From Brasenia schreberi (lineage: Eukaryota; Streptophyta; Magnoliopsida; Nymphaeales; Cabombaceae), in the NCBI GenBank assembly GCA_036023115.1, contig JAYKKT010000076.1:992001-1056000 (forward strand): a DNA stretch of 64,000 nt. Reading direction: 5' to 3'. The notes under the pieces are model-generated. The model had not been told where the DNA came from. It saw only the letters and a list, made by a program, of their open reading frames with translations, and did not search any database. Below, in pieces: positions 1-10,963 of the stretch (its first letter is position 1; the number at the start of each line of letters is the position of its first letter). The position numbers and the translations under genes are program-made.

Positions 1-802
1 TGATCACCTCATGTTGGTGCAACCCTAGGTTAGGTTTTAGCTAATTACAAGCTTAAACCCACTCAATTAGGCTAACCCACATGATTAAACCCAAACTTGA
101 CACACAAGTCAAGCTTAATACAACACTTGATATTTTCCATCCCCACTCTCTCTCATGCCCAATATCCCACGTGAATTTCAAGTGGGCCCCACCTCCATTT
201 ATGAGAAGGTGATGTGGGCCATGGATATGGATATTGGATTGGATCTCTGGATCCAAATCCAAATCCAAGTCCACATATGAGTTTGGATTGGAATCTGGAT
301 ATAAATGGTCCAGATCCAATCCAAACTGAACTCTGACTCCTTCGAGCTGGGTTCGAAACGGACGATTCGTGCGGGGCCTGACAGCATCAGTACTCCATCT
401 ACGTTGGGTCTTCGCCAACATAGTCGTTCGCCTCCGTTTCTGCCTTCCGAAGATGACTTCAAATGCTATTTTGATAAGAACAGGGTCTTGGACGTTCGAG
501 ATCCTGGGGGTGTGAATCAGATACAAGAGTTGTTGTGCCGGGCTCGACGTGTGCTCCGGTTCCGGGCTCTTCTTAGCTCTCCTGGTCCTGTCTTGATCGG
601 GCCAAGCTGCTTCAGGGTTTCAAAACATGTTTTAAAAGGGTTTTAAAAGCTATATTATATGTTTTCGAAATATAGAGTTTAAAACATATATACAGGGTTG
701 TCTGGAAGGCTCCTAGGTTTCCAGACTCAAAATGGCCCTTTGGGGCTGCTTGCACAAAACCAGGTTTATTTGAGGAATTCGTGGGATTTCGGGGTGTTTA
801 CA
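1..802 (-). mobile_element. Family C LTR, copy C3 (partial, 5' end of LTR)
   Basis: The sequence ends at 802 with gtgtttaca, the reverse complement of the LTR start TGTAAACACCCCGAAATCCC. It aligns along its whole length with 4000-4803 (copy C2) and, inverted, with 24927-25740 (copy C1). It carries the same run of GGATC/GATCC inverted repeats at about 225-315. The other end lies outside the window. It interrupts a gag reading frame on its right, so it inserted into an older family C element; bases 803-807 (ccaat) would be one target-duplication copy, but the partner cannot be seen. The open frames inside it are not real genes. Confidence 0.85.
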
Positions 803-1313
803 CCAATACACCCATTTCATTGAGTCCTTTTTTTTCTTATGAGCTCGACGTGAGAAAAGCTGCAAGTGAGACCTAGGGTCTCCCATGCCATCATACCGAT
901 GGAAGTTCGGTATTTCATCGTCACTGTCTGTTTCGTAATCCATAGGAAGGAAATCAAACAGGGCGTAGCTTCTTTTCTCTTTATTCTGCCCTTTCAGCAA
1001 CTGCTGTAGGGCTTTACGGTCCTTTTGTGTGAAGGACTCGTGGTATTGGTTGCCTTCCATTACAGAGGCCTCTTTGTGCTTGCGAGTTTTTTTCATATTT
1101 TTTCTTAGGCCTTTGTTCACCATTTGATGAACATGAATCGCCTACTTCAGCCTCTTGGCTGAGAGCATCGATTTTGGCCTCAAACTCCCTTCTCAAGTCC
1201 TCGATTTCATCTAGTTTTATTTTGTTTTTCAAAACCCTCCTAGAGTGAGAACTTGATGCGCATGAGCCTTGGCTCGACACTTCACTTGGATTGGATTTTG
1301 ACATGCTTTTCAA
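803..1313 (-). pseudogene. Ty3/Gypsy gag N-terminal fragment (family C element)
   Basis: Two overlapping minus-strand frames (1313-1014, then from about 1123 to 803), probably one frame split by a small shift. The first part is Ser/Lys-rich and then coiled-coil-like (DLRREFEAKIDAL). The second part ends in an acidic stretch followed by YDGMGDPRSHLQLF, the motif that opens the Ty3 gag capsid domain in plants (usually YDG.GDP..HL). The frame is cut at 803 by LTR C3. A related leader protein is seen on the minus strand at 7990-8500, which suggests a shared gag N-terminus. Only about 170 residues remain and no nucleocapsid part is visible. Confidence 0.7.
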
Positions 1314-1422
1314 GCTTTTTCAAAATGTCTTAAGTACAAGCAAAGAAAAATGAGTTAAAATGACACCTTTTTACAAAATTTTAGCAAAACTTCTACCTTA
1401 AGAACTCGATTTTGAAAGGTTC

Positions 1423-1442
1423 ACGTCCCACCGGGCATGCCA
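1423..1442 (-). promoter_or_regulatory. Primer-binding site of the family C element
   Basis: On the minus strand, five bases after the LTR end (CTACA) comes TGGCATGCCCGGTGGGACGT. It starts with TGG, as a tRNA-CCA complement must, and is not the initiator-Met type (TGGTATCAGAGC) seen in the Copia elements here. A near-identical site follows the family D LTR at about 8575-8597. The tRNA was not identified from memory. Confidence 0.75.
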
Positions 1443-1537
1443 ATCTCTGTAGACGGGAGAAAATCCCCACACCTCTTCGCCCTTTTTTGGGCTTGGAGTG
1501 GATCATCTCGTGCGTTTAAGGCCTATTTATGCAAACA

Positions 1538-1567
1538 GGGCGTGCCAGCTAGCTTACCTAAGCTAGC
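1538..1567 (-). other. Conserved U5 hairpin plus TGGCACGCCC motif (C2)
   Basis: On the minus strand this reads GCTAGCTTacctAAGCTAGC, an 8-bp perfect stem, followed at once by TGGCACGCCC. The same arrangement is found in families A, B and E with compensating changes in the stem. Confidence 0.7.
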
Positions 1568-2042
1568 GAAGATATATTTTAAACTGACTTCTAATCGTGG
1601 CGACTGTGAGCAAGTGAGCTCTTGTCGTCGCAGACCTTCTTGCACCAATGCGCAAGGGTCAGTCTGTACGCTTTGCAAAAATCGAGTTTTTAGGGTAGAA
1701 AGCCTACGAAGCGGTTCGAGGTGTCTAATTCAGGTCTTTTAAATGCGATTGCATATTTTAGATCACGTGGATTTGCACGTGCCTAAGTCTTTCCTTTTAT
1801 CCCTTTTCGGGCCACCTAGTTTGTGTGTTATGAACACTCCACTGCATGGGCGAATTTGAGCGGGGCTTGCTTTGATGCAATATGCGTCCTACCTCGTGGT
1901 ATGGCGTAGATGCAATGCAAACTCACGCTACTCCAAAGGGAAAACCCGAAATGTAAAGACAATGCCGAAGGGAAATAACCAAAGGGAAATGACTTGAAAT
2001 GTAAATGCCGAGGGGAGATATGTATATAGAGTATGTATATGG

Positions 2043-2655
2043 GCCCTTACTCGGGTCTTGCAAATAAGAGCGAAGGCTCAATGTGGGTGCGTGCTTGAAT
2101 TGAAAGACTTACACACACGACATGAAATTAAACCCAAATATAACTTGCAGTATGGCCTTGATTAAGGTCTTGGGAATAAGAGCGAAAGCTCAATGTGTGT
2201 GAGTGCTTGAATTGAAGTACTACGCATACAACATGAAATTAAACCCAAATAGTATAACACGGCCCTTACTTGGGTCTTTCAAATAAGAGCGAAAGCTCAA
2301 TGTGTGTGAGTGCTTGAATTGAAAGACTTACACACACGACATGAAATGAAACCCAAATAGTATAGGTCGGCCCTTACTTGGGTCTTTCAAATAAGAGTGA
2401 AAGCTCAATGTGTGTGAGTGCTTGAATTGAAAGACTTACACACACGACATGAAATGAAACCCAAATAGTATAGGTCGGCCCTTACTTGGGTCTTTCAAAT
2501 AAGAGCGAAAGCTCAATGTGTGTGTGAGTGCTTGAATTGAAAGACTTACACACACGACATGAAATGAAACCCAAATAGTATAGGTCGGCCCTTACTTGGG
2601 TCTTTCAAATAAGAGCGAAAGCTCAATGTGTGTGAGTGCTTGAATTGAAAGACAA
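2043..2655 (-). repeat. Tandem repeat in LTR C2, period about 109 bp, about 6 copies
   Basis: Units begin with gcccttacttgggtcttt and contain aataagagcgaaagctcaa and a variant of gacttacacacacgacatg. Three successive unit starts fall near 2370, 2478 and 2588. On the minus (sense) strand each unit carries TTGAGCTTTCGCTCTTA, close to the motif repeated in the leader of family A and in C1 (27270-27790). Confidence 0.85.
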
Positions 2656-3570
2656 CACACCCAACGTAAGCAAAACCCTACGAAAATTAAAGTATATGTA
2701 TACACTTATGTATTAGGGGCTGATTAGGCCCGTGTGTGTTCAAAATCGTGCACAACTAAGAGAGTGCACGTGTGTGGGTGTGCCAAGCCACGTTATTACA
2801 AGCGGGGGGAGACTATGCTCCGTTATTACAACCCCGTATCGAATTGAATCTCAAGCAAGTATACAACTAAAGACCGAGTTAGGCACTTACTAATAGCTGG
2901 TCCGAAGATGCCTTGCTTGAGCGTGGGCTTGGCCTTCGCCTTGGGCTGCGAAAGGGAGCTCCGCGAGGTTGAACGGCAAGAGGTGCTGGCCGAGTGTCCT
3001 TGAAGCGCGAAAGAGGCGCCTTGAAGGTGGCCGGCGGCTAGCAAAGGGTTGTCTTTGGTGTATTGGGTAAAAGGGCCTAAGTAGGGTCACTAAGGGAGTA
3101 TGGCACTAAGGGAAGGAGCTAGCTAGGATATGGTGATGGCTGGCGGATGGCTGGCCGAAGAAAGGGGATGACAGTCGGTTGGAGTGGCTGAATGGGGGAG
3201 TTTGGTGGTGGCGGGTAGTTAGGGTGCTGTGGGTTCGGCTAAGTGGGGCTGGTGGCAGCAGGTGGACGGGCTAGTGTTAGGATGATAGGGGAGTGGATTA
3301 GGTGGCTGAGAGTGGAGAGGGAGTGAAGAGGTGGCAAGGTAGGATGTAGGGGACTTACCGGGTGAAGAGAGGGTGGCGCTCGGCTGGAAGGGAGTTGTGC
3401 AGGCAGTGGCGCTCGGCTGGAAGGTAGTGGTGTAGGTGGTGGTGCAGGTGGTGGTGGGATGTGGAGCAGGTGGAGTAGGTGGAGCAAGCGGCTGAGCTTG
3501 GGGAAGTGGAGGACCCGGCTGGGATGGGTGAGGCGGCTTGGTCTTGAAACCCGCCCCCAAAGGGGGGGGG

Positions 3571-3580
3571 TTATATAGGG
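3571..3580 (-). promoter_or_regulatory. TATA box of LTR C2
   Basis: Minus strand CCCTATATAA, next to a C-tract, in the same position as the TATA box at 26122-26129 in C1. Confidence 0.55.
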
Positions 3581-4803
3581 TTGGGTAGGTCGGTTAGGGC
3601 TGGGTTTGGGGTAGTGGTTAGGTGGTTTTAGGAAGGGTGGTATGATGATAAGGTGGGCTAGAAAGGGGTAGTGCCAGATATTTTAGATACAAGTGGTTTG
3701 GGTAGGTTGTGGGCTAGGGGTGGTTTAAAGGTTTAGGGTTTAGTTAGGTGGGTTAGTTCTAGGGTGAGGTTTAGTGAACTAGGTTAGGTGATTAGGCTAG
3801 GTTTAGGGTAATTAACCTAGGTTTAGGGAAGGATTAGGGAAGTGGGTTAGGTGATTAGGTTGGGATTAGGCCGGGATTAGGGAAGTGGGTTAGGTGGTTA
3901 GGCTCAGATTAGGGGCGGATTAGGGTGGAAGGCTAGGATTAGGTGTTTTGGGTTAGGTTTAGGTGAAGGATCTCCCTTTGCATGGCCCATAGACCTTAAC
4001 CACATCATGTTGGCGCAGCCCTAGGTTAGGTTTTGGCTAATTACAAGCTTAAACCCACTTAATTAGGCTAACCCACATGACTAACCCCAAACTTGACACA
4101 CAAGTCAAGCTTAATTACAACACACACTTGATCTTATCCATCCCCACTCTCTCTCAAGCCCATAATCCCACGTGAAATTCAAGTGGGCCCCACCTCCATT
4201 TATGAGAAGGTGATATGGGCCATGGATATGGATATTGGATTGGATCTCTGGATCCAAATCCAAATCCAAGTCCATACATGGGTTTGGATTGGGATCTGGA
4301 TATATATGGTCCAGATCCGATCCAAAGTGAACTTTGACTCCTTCGAGCTGTGTTCGAAACGAACGGTTTGTGCGGGGCCTGACAGCATCAGTGCTCCGTC
4401 TGCGTTGGGTCTTCGCCAACATGATCGTCCGCCTCTGTTTTCGCCTTCCGGAGATGACTTCAAATGATATTTTGATGATAACAGGGTCTTGGACGTTCGA
4501 GATCCTGGGGGTGTGGATTTGATACGAGAGTTGTTGTGTCGGGCTCGACATGTGCTCCGGTTCTGGGCTCTTCTTATCTTTCCTGATCCTGTCTAGATTA
4601 GGCCAAGCTGCTTTGGGGTTCCAAAACATGTTTTTAAAAAGTTTTCAAAGCCATATTGTATGTTTTTGAAATACAGAGTTCAAAACATATGTACAGGGTT
4701 GTCTGGAAGGCTCCTGGGTTTCCATACTCAAAATGGCCCTTTGGGGCTACTTTTACAAAACCAGATGGATTTGAGAAATTCGTGGGATTTCGGGGTGTTT
4801 ACA

Positions 4804-5125
4804 GACTCTCATTAGCATAATTGAGAAGACTTTAGAAAAGGGTAGGACATGGCATGAGAAGCTAGATGAATCCTTATGGGCTTCTAGGACTTCCATCCGG
4901 ACTCCCACGAATGCCACGCCATTTGAGTTGGTCTATGGCACAAACGCCATTCTTCCCATTCATACATGACTGCATTCATTCCATTCATCTATTGCACTCG
5001 ACCTCCCCCTAGAGATGCTTCAGCATGCTAGGATGGTCGAACTATACCTATTAGATGAGAGGGACTCCTTGCCATGGATCATGCTCATGCATACCGGCAA
5101 AGGATCGCCCGACACTACGAGAAAC
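4804..5125 (+). pseudogene. Ty3/Gypsy integrase C-terminal fragment
   Basis: Translates with stops and one shift to the region just after the integrase catalytic Glu of the Tat-type elements in this window: SIIEKTLEKGRTWHEKLDE, then a stretch matching TPFELVYGTNAILPIHT. It matches 6590-6900 and 22560-22870 closely. It begins exactly where LTR C2 inserted and breaks off near 5125, where sequence from an earlier part of the gene (the RT/RNase H end) follows. It is therefore a separate fragment from the one to its right. Confidence 0.75.
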
Positions 5126-5981
5126 ATATGAAATATTTTGAAACATTCCATACATCTAGTATGACCTGAAGTACCAACACCAGATCTCCATTAAGGGGCA
5201 AGCCCTAGCTGACTACGTGGCTGAGTTCCCCCTGGAAGACACATATCCCACATTTGATGAAATGCCTGACGAAGGCATATCGCAAAACCATTTTCGAAAC
5301 CACATTTTGGCAAACTCTTTCGAAAACCAAGTGTGGAAAATACACTTCGATGGGGCGCGAAACCAACGAGGGACTGGTGCTAGGGTCATCCTCATCTCCC
5401 CTAAAAAGGGCGAGATTCCCATAGCAATCCGCCTAGATTTCGAATCTTCCAACAACATAGCTAAGTATGAGGCACTCATACAAGGCTTAAGGATTTCGAA
5501 AACTCTAGGGGCATCATGCATCGAGGTCTTTGGAGATTCGCTCCTCGTTATAAACCAAGTTTTGAAAATTTGGCAAGTACGTAATGAAAAACTTTTTCCA
5601 TATCACGAGTTAGCCACTCGATTGGTTGAGTCATTCCAATCGTGTAAACTCACACACGTAGGAAGAGAGGATAATGGCATTGCTGACACCCTCTCCTCCT
5701 TGGGTTCAGCCCTAAAGGTCGATCCCATTTCAGGGATTCGATCTTTCGAAATATGGCATGCGCCCAACCCATCCACACACGATTTGGATATTTGCCAAAA
5801 TAACCTAGATTCTGTTGAAAAACCTTGGTTTTATGATATCAAACTTTTTCTAGAAAATGGGGGATTTATCGAGGATGCCACATCCAAAGATAAGGCATTC
5901 ATCCGTAAAATTTCAACCCGATACACCATTCTGGGTGGGGTTCTATACAAGAAAAGCTTTACCGGCATCCTACTTATGTGA
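5126..5981 (+). pseudogene. Second RNase H (archaeal-type) region of Tat-type element B'
   Basis: A long frame from 5217 (the homology starts near 5150, with stops) matches the region of element B at 21180-21960. It holds VWKIHFDGARNQRGTGA, the first catalytic strand of the extra RNase H found between RT and integrase in Tat-lineage elements. FGDSLLVINQVLKIWQ and REDNGIADTLSSLGSAL follow. The frame stops at 5981 in a locally duplicated stretch. Compared with B it is truncated upstream: no RT is present. Confidence 0.8.
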
Positions 5982-6031
5982 TTTTAGGTGGGGTTCTGTA
6001 CAAAAAAAGTTTTACCGACATCTTACTAAGG
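5934..6031 (+). repeat. Local tandem duplication of about 54 bp in element B'
   Basis: Two imperfect copies of gtggggttctatacaagaaa-like sequence, at about 5934-5980 and 5987-6031. Element B has this segment once (21958-22005). The first copy ends in a stop. Confidence 0.7.
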
Positions 6032-7124
6032 TGTGTCGACCTGGAGGAGCCTAGGATTATTATGCATGAATTCCACGATGGAGAATGTGGAGGTCATGTT
6101 AATGCCAATATGATGGCCATGAAAATACTTAGAGCGGGTTATTTTGGTCCACTCTGAAAAAGGATTGCCACGATCATGTTAGGAAGTGTCATCCGTGTCA
6201 AGTGCATGGGCACGCCATTCATATCCCCTCATCTTCATTGCATTCCGTGGTCAGCCCCTGGCCATTTGCCATGTGGGCGTTTGACATCATAGGACCAATA
6301 TTTCCTCATGCATCAAATGGGCATAGGTTCATATTAGCAGCCACTGAATACTTTTCCAAATGGGTCGAAGCTACCTCCCTGACCAATGTCCAAGGGCAAC
6401 ATGTGGTGGCTTTCATTAGGAAAAATATTTTGGCTCGCTTTGGGGTTCCAAAGGACTTAGTGTCCGACAATGGTACCCCCTTTAAAAACGAGCGGATGGT
6501 CAAGTTGTGCAACACCTACGGCATAACTCAGAACTTCTCATCGCCTTACTACCCTCAAGGCAACGGCCAAGCCGAGGCCACCAATAAGACTCTCATTAGT
6601 ATTATTGAGAAGACTTTATAGAAGGGTAGAATGTGGCATGAGAAGCTGGATGAAGCCTTATGGGCTTATAGGACTTCCATCCGAACTCCCACCAATGCCA
6701 CACCATTTGAGTTGGTCTATGGCACAAATGCCATTCTCCCCATTCATACCAAAATTCATTCATTTCATACATCCATTGCACTCGACCTTCCCCTAGAGAC
6801 GCTTCAGCATGCTAAGATGGCCGAACTAGATTTGTTAGATGAGAGGCGACTCCTTGCTATGGATCATGCTCATGCATACCGGCAAAGGATAGCCCGACAC
6901 TATGAGAAACATATGAGACCTCGCCACTTTGAAGTGGGAGATCTCGTTTTGAAAATCATCCACTATCGTGGCCTACATCCACTTGAAAGTGGCGGCCCAA
7001 GTGGGATGGCCCTTATGTTGTACGTGGAACCATCACAAACAATTCTTATTGGTTGATCGATGTAGAAGGTAGGAATTTAGCAGATCCTATCAAAATTCAA
7101 TACTTAAAGAAGTATCATGTGTAG
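6032..7124 (+). pseudogene. Integrase of Tat-type element B' (broken)
   Basis: The zinc-binding region (HEFHDGECGGHV near 6065) is followed by a shifted, damaged stretch. The catalytic core lies at 6202-6621, with the first Asp in FDIIGPI, the second in VSDNGTPF and the Glu in GQAEATNK. An in-frame TAG near 6619 and a loss of frame near 6990 split the C-terminal part (6631-7056), which carries YGTNAILPIHTKIHSF and the basic HFEVGDLVLK tail. It ends near 7124 at QYLKKYHV. The three acidic residues remain but the protein is not encodable as one chain. Confidence 0.8.
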
Positions 7125-7985
7125 GGTCTAAGTTAAATTCCCATTTCCGGAAATGTTTTAGGGAGATTTACTTTGAAACTTCAAAAGAAAGGATCGAAGG
7201 CGAATTGTGTGACCCTGAGTGAGAGAATCAACACTTGCGAAAAAGTGGAGCTTTCCAAAATACGTGGTTACATTTTCAAAATTCTTCTTCTTACAAAGAA
7301 AGGCCTAGTTCAATATAGCAAGAAACTTGCAAGTAGTACATGCTATTTCTAAATAGGCTAATCCGGAATGGATCGAGTATGACCTTGGGATAAGTCCTCC
7401 CCCCTTCTCTACTCCTTCCAAAAGGAAATTTTGGCGAAAACAAAGGGAAATCCCCACCAAAAGAAAATCTCTTTCTCAAAAAGAAAGCAGAATTGCAAAG
7501 AAAAAATTCGACTCTTCTATAAAAAAGATGGAATAAAGAAAAAATACTCCCGAAGGGAGACCCTCTATAAAAAAGAAAGAAAAGGCCAAAAAGCTCAAAA
7601 AGAGCAGTTTTCTGCCTCTTTGCCTCAAACCACGGGACACTTTAGAAGGGACCGTGGTATCTCCTGCCCATCCCTGTGACTTATCCCAAGTAAACAAGGT
7701 TCATTTCAAGGAATCCTAAAGTAAAAATAGGATCTACTTACTTGAATTTCATTTTGTTTGAGAATTCGACATTTTAAGTAAGGCGTAGGAATTTTGAAAG
7801 TTAGCTTGTTTTCTTATCAAACCTCCGCTAGATTAGCGAGTGTTAAGACTATAATAAAGGCAAACATGATGAGCTAGAGGTCCTTAGTATCGAGGCTAAA
7901 AGGAGTTTCCCTTTTGAAATAAAGTTTCAAAAACTCGAACATCGAGCAACATAAGGCCTACTCACTCGAAGCAGCAGGTCCCATA
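7125..7985 (+). mobile_element. 3' non-coding tail of element B'
   Basis: Purine-rich sequence with runs such as aaaaagaaaga. It aligns loosely with 23096-24000 of element B, sharing for example the accacgggac-ctttagaaggga block at 7630 and 23645. No PPT or 3' LTR follows; it ends where minus-strand family D begins. Confidence 0.6.
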
Positions 7986-7989
7986 ACAC

Positions 7990-8520
7990 TCAAAGGTTTG
8001 ACCATCCAACGTAGTCTCTATGGAATTTTAAATTTTTTTTTTCAAATGTTTTTATTTTTGAAGATTTTTCATTTTTTTTATCCAATTTTTTTTTTATCTT
8101 TCCAAACATAAAAATATTTTTTGATTTTTCAATGGAAAAAGAGGTGCTTGGATGATTGGCAAGGTTAGATGCTTGAATCTCAACACTTGCTGCATTTGTA
8201 GCCTCATTGGATTTTGGGTTCAATTTGATTTTACGGGCATGGTTTTTTTCTCTATGTACTCAAGATGATTTTTCATGGGAATGATGTGCCTTGACCTTTT
8301 GTCTTATGGCCTCAATTTCCCTTCTAAGTTTCATTGTTTTTTCCCTCAAAGAGGCAAGCTCTTCATCTCAAGTTTTATAGGATTTTCTTGCGGTTTTGGA
8401 AAACCAATTTGAGAAATGTGATGAGGATTTCCTTGACATATTTTCAAAGGAATCATCCAAACTTGACATTATTTCAAGAAAAACAACCTATGCATAAAAA
8501 ATTGATTAAGCACAAAAGAT
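7990..8520 (-). pseudogene. Gag leader fragment of family D element
   Basis: Minus-strand frames spell a Ser-rich start, a stretch resembling ELASLREKTMKLRREIEAI (coiled-coil-like, one stop), and then a frame at 8223-7990 beginning MNPKSNEATNAASVE. It resembles the family C gag leader at 1313-1014 in order and composition. It is cut near 7990. No capsid motif is present. Confidence 0.5.
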
Positions 8521-8574
8521 TTTCTAAAAAGCGAATTTAAAAACCAACACCAAATCAATTAGCCCTCAGAGACT

Positions 8575-8597
8575 CGTGTCCCATCGGGCGTGCCAAT
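8575..8597 (-). promoter_or_regulatory. Primer-binding site of family D element
   Basis: Minus strand TGGCACGCCCGATGGGACAC, three bases downstream of the LTR end. It has the same type and position as the family C site at 1423-1442. Confidence 0.65.
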
Positions 8598-8599
8598 TT

Positions 8600-8950
8600 T
8601 GTCCCATCCAAACTAGCAAAAGTTTTAAAATCTGACTTTGGCGATTGTGGCTCAACGAGATCTTTTCACTTTAGGCCTTCTTGAACCGATGCTCAAGGGT
8701 CAGCCTAAGCGATTTGAGGATTTGTAGGTGAGATTTCAAATTTGCTTCAGGAGAAAGTCGAGAAAATGTGAACCAACTCGTGCACCAAGTGTTTTGGAAG
8801 ATAAGTTTTCATCAAGTTCTGAGAAACTGGTTCTGTTCAAACCTTGATTTCTTATTTTATTTCAATATATTCCAAGTTTCCAAAAATCATGAAAATTTAA
8901 CAGTGATCAGACACCTGTGTGGATATTTCAAAACTATTTTTGTTTTATGA
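8600..8950 (-). mobile_element. Family D LTR, 3' (U5) end fragment
   Basis: On the minus strand it ends GGATGGGACA at 8600, next to the primer-binding site. It includes the conserved block CCTTGAGCATCGGTTCAAG (about 8682-8700) and the start of the second hairpin (GCTAGTTTGG). It is abruptly replaced near 8950 by the LTR of element B. It resembles the U5 of LTR E (29389 onward). Confidence 0.65.
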
Positions 8951-10254
8951 GGCAAGTCCAGCCGATTGCACTTGGAGACATCAATGGCCTAGCCAACCAT
9001 GGCTAGGTGCACATGGTTTAGACCAACAACCAGCCCACATGGGGCTTGTCCATCTTTGACTAAAGGGGACCACATGTCCACGTGAAGACCCAAAACAAGG
9101 GGCTGGAGCTAGACTAAGGAGAACCTGCCCCAAAGAAGGGCCCAAATGGGCCCCCCTTGGCCTATAAATAGAGGCCAACAGGGGGGGGATGGCATCTTGC
9201 ATGAAAAGAGAGCTTGGGGTGTTGGAGAACAACTGCATCCCAAGGATTTTCGTGAGCTTCCTCTAGGGAAGAGTGGAGAGAGAGGAAGAGAGTGTAGAGA
9301 AGAAGCCAAGTGTTGTAAGTTGGAGTGTGAGAGTGAGAAGAAAAGAGGGGAAGGTGAGGGTCTCCTAGTTCCTATTTGGAGATTCTTGGAGGATTTCAGG
9401 TGAGTCATCCTCCCCCATCGTTCCTCTCCCTTCTCTTCTTGTTATTTCAGTTAAAAGGGGTTGTATCAATGGAGCTTTGTCTCCCCCATGATATAATAAG
9501 AAGTAGATGTGCTGCAAATTTTCAATTCTTGCTTATGCATTCTAACTGTTTGCGTTATTGATTCTACCTCTCTATACGTCATAAACATGCTATATCTTCT
9601 AATCTTCTCTATGCTTAAGATAAGATATATATTTTCATTCATTTCCTTTCAGCAATTTACTTTAAGACATTGTCTTGTTGCAATTTAAATTCGGGTAAGT
9701 TTCGCATCATGTATGTTCTAAAAACGAATTTTTGGTTTTCTAGCATCCGCATATCTTGATTGCTATAATTTTCATTTCCAAACTCGTAGTCCAAATGCTC
9801 TAAAATTTTAGGAACAATATATACACACATAAACACAGTAGAACTAAAATTGGCAAGAATTTTAGGGCCGTATAGCTATAGGAATAAAATTGACAAAGAT
9901 CGAACAGACTTAGATTTGATTTCTACACAGTCGGTTCTTCTGCGATAGGGGTTGGGTAAAAGTCCTATATCTCTGTCTATAGTAAACCAAATTTGATAAA
10001 CTTGGTCTCATCTGAAAGCTGACATCCATAGCTTTTCAAAAAGACTAAAAACATAACATTTGAAATTTAGTACGCTGAGATACAGGGGATTCTTGGAGCC
10101 TCTCAGTTTCTATCTTGAAACTGTTGAGTTAGGTCCAATCCCAAATTTAAATCTATAGACCTACCATCCCAAATTTCAAAACAAAAAATGGTTTAGGATC
10201 TCCACATTCCAGATCCTGTAAAATTTTGAGGAATTTTGGAGATCCCTAGGTTAC
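8951..10254 (+). mobile_element. Element B 5' LTR, left part (truncated start)
   Basis: Aligns with 24830-24926 plus 28419-29388, the 3' LTR of the same element. The first roughly 500 bp of the LTR present at 24306 are missing here. It contains the TATA box at 9163-9170 and a leader with aaaaggggttgtatcaatgg. It is interrupted at 10255 by solo LTR A1; the LTR resumes at 13379. Confidence 0.85.
9163..9170 (+). promoter_or_regulatory. TATA box of element B 5' LTR
   Basis: TATAAATA inside ggcctataaatagaggcc, identical in context to 28537-28544 in the 3' LTR. Confidence 0.7.
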
Positions 10255-10955
10255 TTTAAATACCCCAAAATCAAACGAATTTCAAAAACAAACACCTGGT
10301 TTGAAAATCCATTTCAAAACCAGATTCTAGAGTTTTCGAAAACCCAAGAGTTGCAAAAGCTTTAAACTTTTGCTTCAAACCCCGTTTGAATTGAAAATTT
10401 CTCAAACATGGGTTAAGTCCCAATTTTGTAAAAACCCAAAAATCCAATAGGTGAAACTTAATCAAAAGTAGACTCAAAAGCAGGTTTTAAAGCCCAGAAA
10501 GCACCCTGGCCTGATAAAAGTAGGATCAAAAGGCAAAAGGAAAGACCATGCCAGAAGCAGATTGCAAGCCCGAAGCATCAAATGCCAAGCGAAGAGCATT
10601 CACCAAAATAGCAGAAATCTAAGCCTGAAACTACGAAAATGAACTAAAATAGAGTCTAGAAAGGTGAGAAGGAGCTCGGACGACAAAGCTAGGGAAAGCC
10701 CAGCACAAGACGGAGCGCTGATAAAGCTAGGGCCCGCACAAAATGTTTGTCTCGAAATGCCAAGAAGGACTGAAGAAACAAAAGTTTGGATTGGACCTGG
10801 ACACAAATATCCAAATCCAGACCCAAATAGTGTTTGGATTGGATATGGATCCCAAATATCTGAGATCCGAGATCCAGACCCAAATAGTATTTGGATCAGA
10901 TCTGGATTCCAAGATCCAAATCCAGGACCCATATCCAAGACCCACCTCATTTGCC

Positions 10956-10963
10956 TATAAATA
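10956..10963 (+). promoter_or_regulatory. TATA box of LTR A1
   Basis: TATAAATA in gcctataaatagaggtga, just after the GGATC inverted-repeat array. Confidence 0.65.

Larger units (their letters stand above)
1448..4803 (-). mobile_element. Family C LTR, copy C2 (complete, 3.36 kb)
   Basis: Reading the minus strand, it begins at 4803 with TGTAAACACCCCGAAATCCC and ends at 1448 with CGTCTACA. It is collinear with solo LTR C1 at 24927-28413. It contains a GGATC/GATCC inverted-repeat array (about 4215-4325), a TATA box (3571-3580), CCTAA-rich and Pro-coding-like simple sequence, a tandem repeat of about 109 bp (2043-2655), and the conserved U5 hairpins (1548-1567 and about 1640-1665). A primer-binding site and gag follow at its 3' side, so it is the 5' LTR of an element running off the left edge. 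Bases 4804-4808 (gactc) are the presumed target duplication. Confidence 0.9.

Noticed and set aside
53..526. Overlapping frames in the C3 LTR, repeated at 4111-4629 and 25212-25618.
   Set aside because: They come from the GGATC repeat array; the same frame recurs because the LTR recurs. No start context or domain.
2043..2655. Regularly spaced repeats that could suggest a CRISPR array.
   Set aside because: Units of about 109 bp repeat along their whole length with no unique spacers; it is an LTR tandem repeat in a plant genome.
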